This document shows, piece by piece, positions 56,372-58,705 of a stretch of 58,705 nt of DNA. Source of the DNA: a virus. Location of the stretch: the IMG/VR virus record IMGVR_UViG_3300017941_000010, positions 1 to 58,705 of that record, one strand, 5' to 3'. The notes beneath the pieces are model-generated. The model was not told the DNA's origin. It made no database searches and saw only the letters and a list, made by a program, of their open reading frames with translations. Positions within the stretch are counted from its first letter, which is position 1; each line of letters begins with the position of its first letter. The position numbers and the translations under genes are program-made.

Positions 56372-56420
56372 ATTCGCCCTGAAATCGACGAGGGCCAGTA
56401 CAACTTGAAGGAGAAGCAAG

Positions 56421-57032
56421 ATGCCGCTTCAGCAAATTCTACCCACTTGGTTGTCGCTCAACTCAGCGAATTTTACTTCGCCGACGGCGCTCACCGATGT
56501 TCGTACTGGCCTGCCGTTCGCTGCTGGCGGACTCAACATCGGTGATTATTTCGATCTGACAGGGGAAGAAGCAAAGTCGCTTTCGAACACGTCTGTCGGT
56601 ACCTTGCTTTCTGGGCGCTATCGCTTTGTGCAGGTTGACTCGGGTGCAACTCCTGGCAATGTGGCTACTGGCACAATCGCGATGTTCAAGAGTTTGACGA
56701 GTTCGAACTATGCTGGCCCGATCAACAATGTGACGAGCTACGACAAAGCTTTGACTCTGAATTCACCGCGCAAAGCTGTCTTTTTGAACACCGTGACACC
56801 TGGCAATTTTGGTTTTGTGCAGGAATTGGGCGATGCAACTGTGCTCTTGAAGACGCCTCTGCAAAATTCGGGCACGATCCAAATTGGCGACATTTTGACG
56901 ATCACCAGTTCGGGTCTTGATGATCTCACCGCACAGACTGAAACGCCCGCAATGGTTGGTGTGGCTGTACAAACACCAGTAGCAGCAACTCTGGTTGTTT
57001 GCCAACTGACGGCTCCGGCATTCCAGGAGTAA
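56421..57032 (+). CDS. Head decoration-like protein (203 aa)
   Basis: Strand-rich protein (LSGRYRFVQVDSGATPG, NSGTIQIGDILTITSSG, TPAMVGVAVQTPVAATLVV) of the kind often annotated as head decoration or minor structural protein. It directly follows the capsid gene. Confidence 0.65.
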   Translation: MPLQQILPTWLSLNSANFTSPTALTDVRTGLPFAAGGLNIGDYFDLTGEEAKSLSNTSVGTLLSGRYRFVQVDSGATPGNVATGTIAMFKSLTSSNYAGPINNVTSYDKALTLNSPRKAVFLNTVTPGNFGFVQELGDATVLLKTPLQNSGTIQIGDILTITSSGLDDLTAQTETPAMVGVAVQTPVAATLVVCQLTAPAFQE

Positions 57033-57063
57033 GACAACCGCGGTAACACGCGGAGGAGTGATC

Positions 57064-57405
57064 ATGATTCTCACAGCACTTGGAAAAGGCACGGGAGCTG
57101 GTCCGCTCTATCCGGAATTTGTTGGACGGCGCGGGCTGTTTGTAGGCATTGGCACGGGACCAACAGCCTATGTTGCTGGTGCCGCTGATTCGGTAACGCT
57201 TGCGCTGCCGAACTACTACATTGATGCATTGTGTGGTGGTGTGATGTCGACGGATGGCAGTACGTATGCAATCGTTGGCCCTTCTGGATCTGGAACGCGG
57301 CAAACATGGAATCTCTACTATTACGTTGCGTCAACTGGCGCTCGGGCTAGTGGGAATCTTTCAACAATGACTTTCCAGATCGCTGCTTTTGTAGGACAGT
57401 TCTAA
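57064..57405 (+). CDS. Small structural protein (113 aa)
   Basis: Start MILTALGKGTGAG after GGAGGAGTG. Gly/Ser/Thr-rich beta sequence (GGVMSTDGSTYAIVGPSGSG), with a C-terminal MTFQIAAFVGQF. Likely head decoration or minor virion protein. Name not certain. Confidence 0.6.
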   Translation: MILTALGKGTGAGPLYPEFVGRRGLFVGIGTGPTAYVAGAADSVTLALPNYYIDALCGGVMSTDGSTYAIVGPSGSGTRQTWNLYYYVASTGARASGNLSTMTFQIAAFVGQF

Positions 57406-57430
57406 CGGAGTCTTCTCCCGAAGGCACATC

Positions 57431-57467
57431 AGCGGCTCTTGCGGAGCAATCTGCAGGGGCCGCTTTT
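57431..57467 (+). terminator. Hairpin with T run
   Basis: AGCGGC / GCCGCT arms around an imperfect loop and TTTT, between the structural protein and the connector gene. Confidence 0.45.
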
Positions 57468-57481
57468 GGTAAGGAGCGAAT

Positions 57482-58495
57482 GTGGCGTTCACCAACATGA
57501 TTCAGGAGCTGCTTGGCATTCCGGGGTGCAACCTTGGCCTTGTGAAAACAAAGCTCAATGAATCCTTGCAAGCGATCCAAAACGAAAATGTTTGGAGTTT
57601 TCAACTTCAAACAAATGGATGGCTGACGCCTGGCTTGTTGGGTGGCCCTACGATTGAATTCCTGAGTCCTGGCACAATTACAGTAACGCCTTTTACCAAT
57701 ACTGTAACGGGCGATGCAACTGCTTCCGCAGCCTGGATTGCCACGATCACAAACCCACCGCTCATCACGCAATATCAGATCCGCGTTCCTTATTACTCGC
57801 TCTACAATATCGTCTCACTGAATTCGACCAATCCATCGGCTGCGGTGTTGACGCTAGATCGACCTTGGATGGAACCTGCGCAGGTAAATGGCGGTTACAT
57901 GGCCTATCAGGCTTATTATCCCGCACCGGCAGGATTCAAGCGTTGGTACAACATCCGCGACACCACCAATAACAACCAGCTGGATTGGTGGAGCAAGACG
58001 CAGATTGATCTTTCGAACGAAGATGCGGAACGCACCGATTTTGATGAACCACTTTACGTAGTTCCTTATGGGCCAGATACACGCACTGGTTCGGCAACGT
58101 ATGGCCAGATGCTCTTTGAACTGTGGCCGCATCCGATTACGCAACTGCCTTATACCTTTGGTTGCGAAGTTAACTGGCCAGCGCTCACGAATCCTTCTGA
58201 CACGTTGCCTTTTCCGCTGACGGAAGAGTTGGTGAAGTTGCGTGCTTACGAAATGCTTTACCTGTGGAAGGAATCGCAGAAGGGTGATGAGATGGAGCGC
58301 GGAGCTGGAGCTAACTGGCAATTTTTGGTACAAGCTGCGCGCGGTGAATATGTGAACCGTTTACAGATGATTCGCAATATGGACAAAAATCTGGTTGATC
58401 TTTACTTCACGAAGATGCAGCGGTTCCCGTCAGCATTTGGCGAACCGTATTCGACTGTGGAGGGGCAACTCAACGTGGGCGGATGGGGAGATTAA
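57482..58495 (+). CDS. Head-tail connector/neck protein (337 aa)
   Basis: GTG start after AAGGAGCG. The sequence (ELLGIPGCNLGLVKTKLNES, YNIVSLNSTNP, QPHPITQLPYTFGCEVNWPA-like strands) resembles neck or adaptor proteins downstream of capsid in podovirus-like phages. Family assignment is by position and pattern. Confidence 0.6.
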   Translation: MAFTNMIQELLGIPGCNLGLVKTKLNESLQAIQNENVWSFQLQTNGWLTPGLLGGPTIEFLSPGTITVTPFTNTVTGDATASAAWIATITNPPLITQYQIRVPYYSLYNIVSLNSTNPSAAVLTLDRPWMEPAQVNGGYMAYQAYYPAPAGFKRWYNIRDTTNNNQLDWWSKTQIDLSNEDAERTDFDEPLYVVPYGPDTRTGSATYGQMLFELWPHPITQLPYTFGCEVNWPALTNPSDTLPFPLTEELVKLRAYEMLYLWKESQKGDEMERGAGANWQFLVQAARGEYVNRLQMIRNMDKNLVDLYFTKMQRFPSAFGEPYSTVEGQLNVGGWGD

Positions 58496-58496
58496 C

Positions 58497-58705
58497 ATGC
58501 CGAGTTATGCAGGAACAGGACAAGCGCAACTGCTTTATGAGAACACGCAGAAGTATTTCTGGCAAAATGAAACCGTGGCGACAAGCACTTTAAGCGTTGC
58601 CTATGAACTGCGCCGTGTTCTGGGTGCGTATTATCCCTGGGGATTGTCAGTCGAAGTTATCTTTTCCGGGAATCCTGGTGCATTTGAAATTGACATCATG
58701 GGCGC
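58497..58705 (+). CDS. Partial structural protein, cut by the window end
   Basis: Begins MPSYAGTGQAQLLYENTQKY immediately after the connector gene (GGGGAG upstream) and stays open to the last base (69 codons). A short strand-rich neck or tail protein is likely; the 3' end is outside the window. Confidence 0.65.
   Translation, partial: MPSYAGTGQAQLLYENTQKYFWQNETVATSTLSVAYELRRVLGAYYPWGLSVEVIFSGNPGAFEIDIMG

Overview
The window is a stretch of a tailed double-stranded DNA bacteriophage. Evidence for this is a terminase large subunit, portal, scaffold-like protein, major capsid protein and neck proteins at the right end, a phage replication operon in the middle, and a P4-type integrase suggesting a temperate life style. 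The host cannot be read from the sequence. Genes use the standard bacterial code, are tightly packed with many ATGA overlaps, and are mostly small phage or plasmid hypotheticals.

Layout. 1-2.1 kb: hypothetical genes, then an apparent circularly permuted tRNA gene (3' half upstream of the 5' half) and an ordinary tRNA-Arg(TCT). 2.2-5.9 kb: a four-gene operon with a leaderless-type promoter that ends in a compact 745-residue Cas12 (type V) effector, followed directly by a CRISPR array; no cas1, cas2 or cas4 gene is present. 6-11.4 kb: Fe-S PD-(D/E)XK exonuclease plus Bet/RecT recombinase, small DNA-binding proteins, integrase and AlpA. 11.5-24 kb: a cytosine methyltransferase overprinted by a second long reading frame, replisome-organiser-like protein, primase-helicase, a second methyltransferase and many small proteins. 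24-33.5 kb: accessory region with a degenerate serine recombinase, three more CRISPR arrays made of the same repeat, an orphan BrnA-like antitoxin between two of them, a SLOG / ASCH-like / macro-like gene trio and a peptide deformylase homologue lacking its catalytic glutamate. 33.6-43.7 kb: a minus-strand block starting with an intact serine recombinase and containing a GGDEF diguanylate cyclase, a methyltransferase, a DUF932 protein and many small genes, several of them preceded by copies of one repeated leader. 43.7-44.7 kb: a gene-free region with two families of short repeats, a candidate origin or control region. 44.7-58.7 kb: plus-strand late region for packaging and head formation, in which a repeated hairpin leader precedes two tiny, very basic proteins and the major capsid protein.

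How it fits together. The most notable system is the phage-encoded type V CRISPR: one effector beside one array and three distant arrays in the same orientation. Across arrays the loop and 5' half of the repeat drift, while the TGCATC/GATGCA stem beside the spacer is nearly always kept. One spacer reads as the Walker A box of a ParA partition ATPase, so the system probably targets competing plasmids or phages. A lone repeat-like hairpin in the leader of the cytosine methyltransferase may let the effector act on a phage gene. The effector resembles the phage-encoded compact Cas12 families (Cas-lambda or CasPhi type); the exact subtype needs a profile search.
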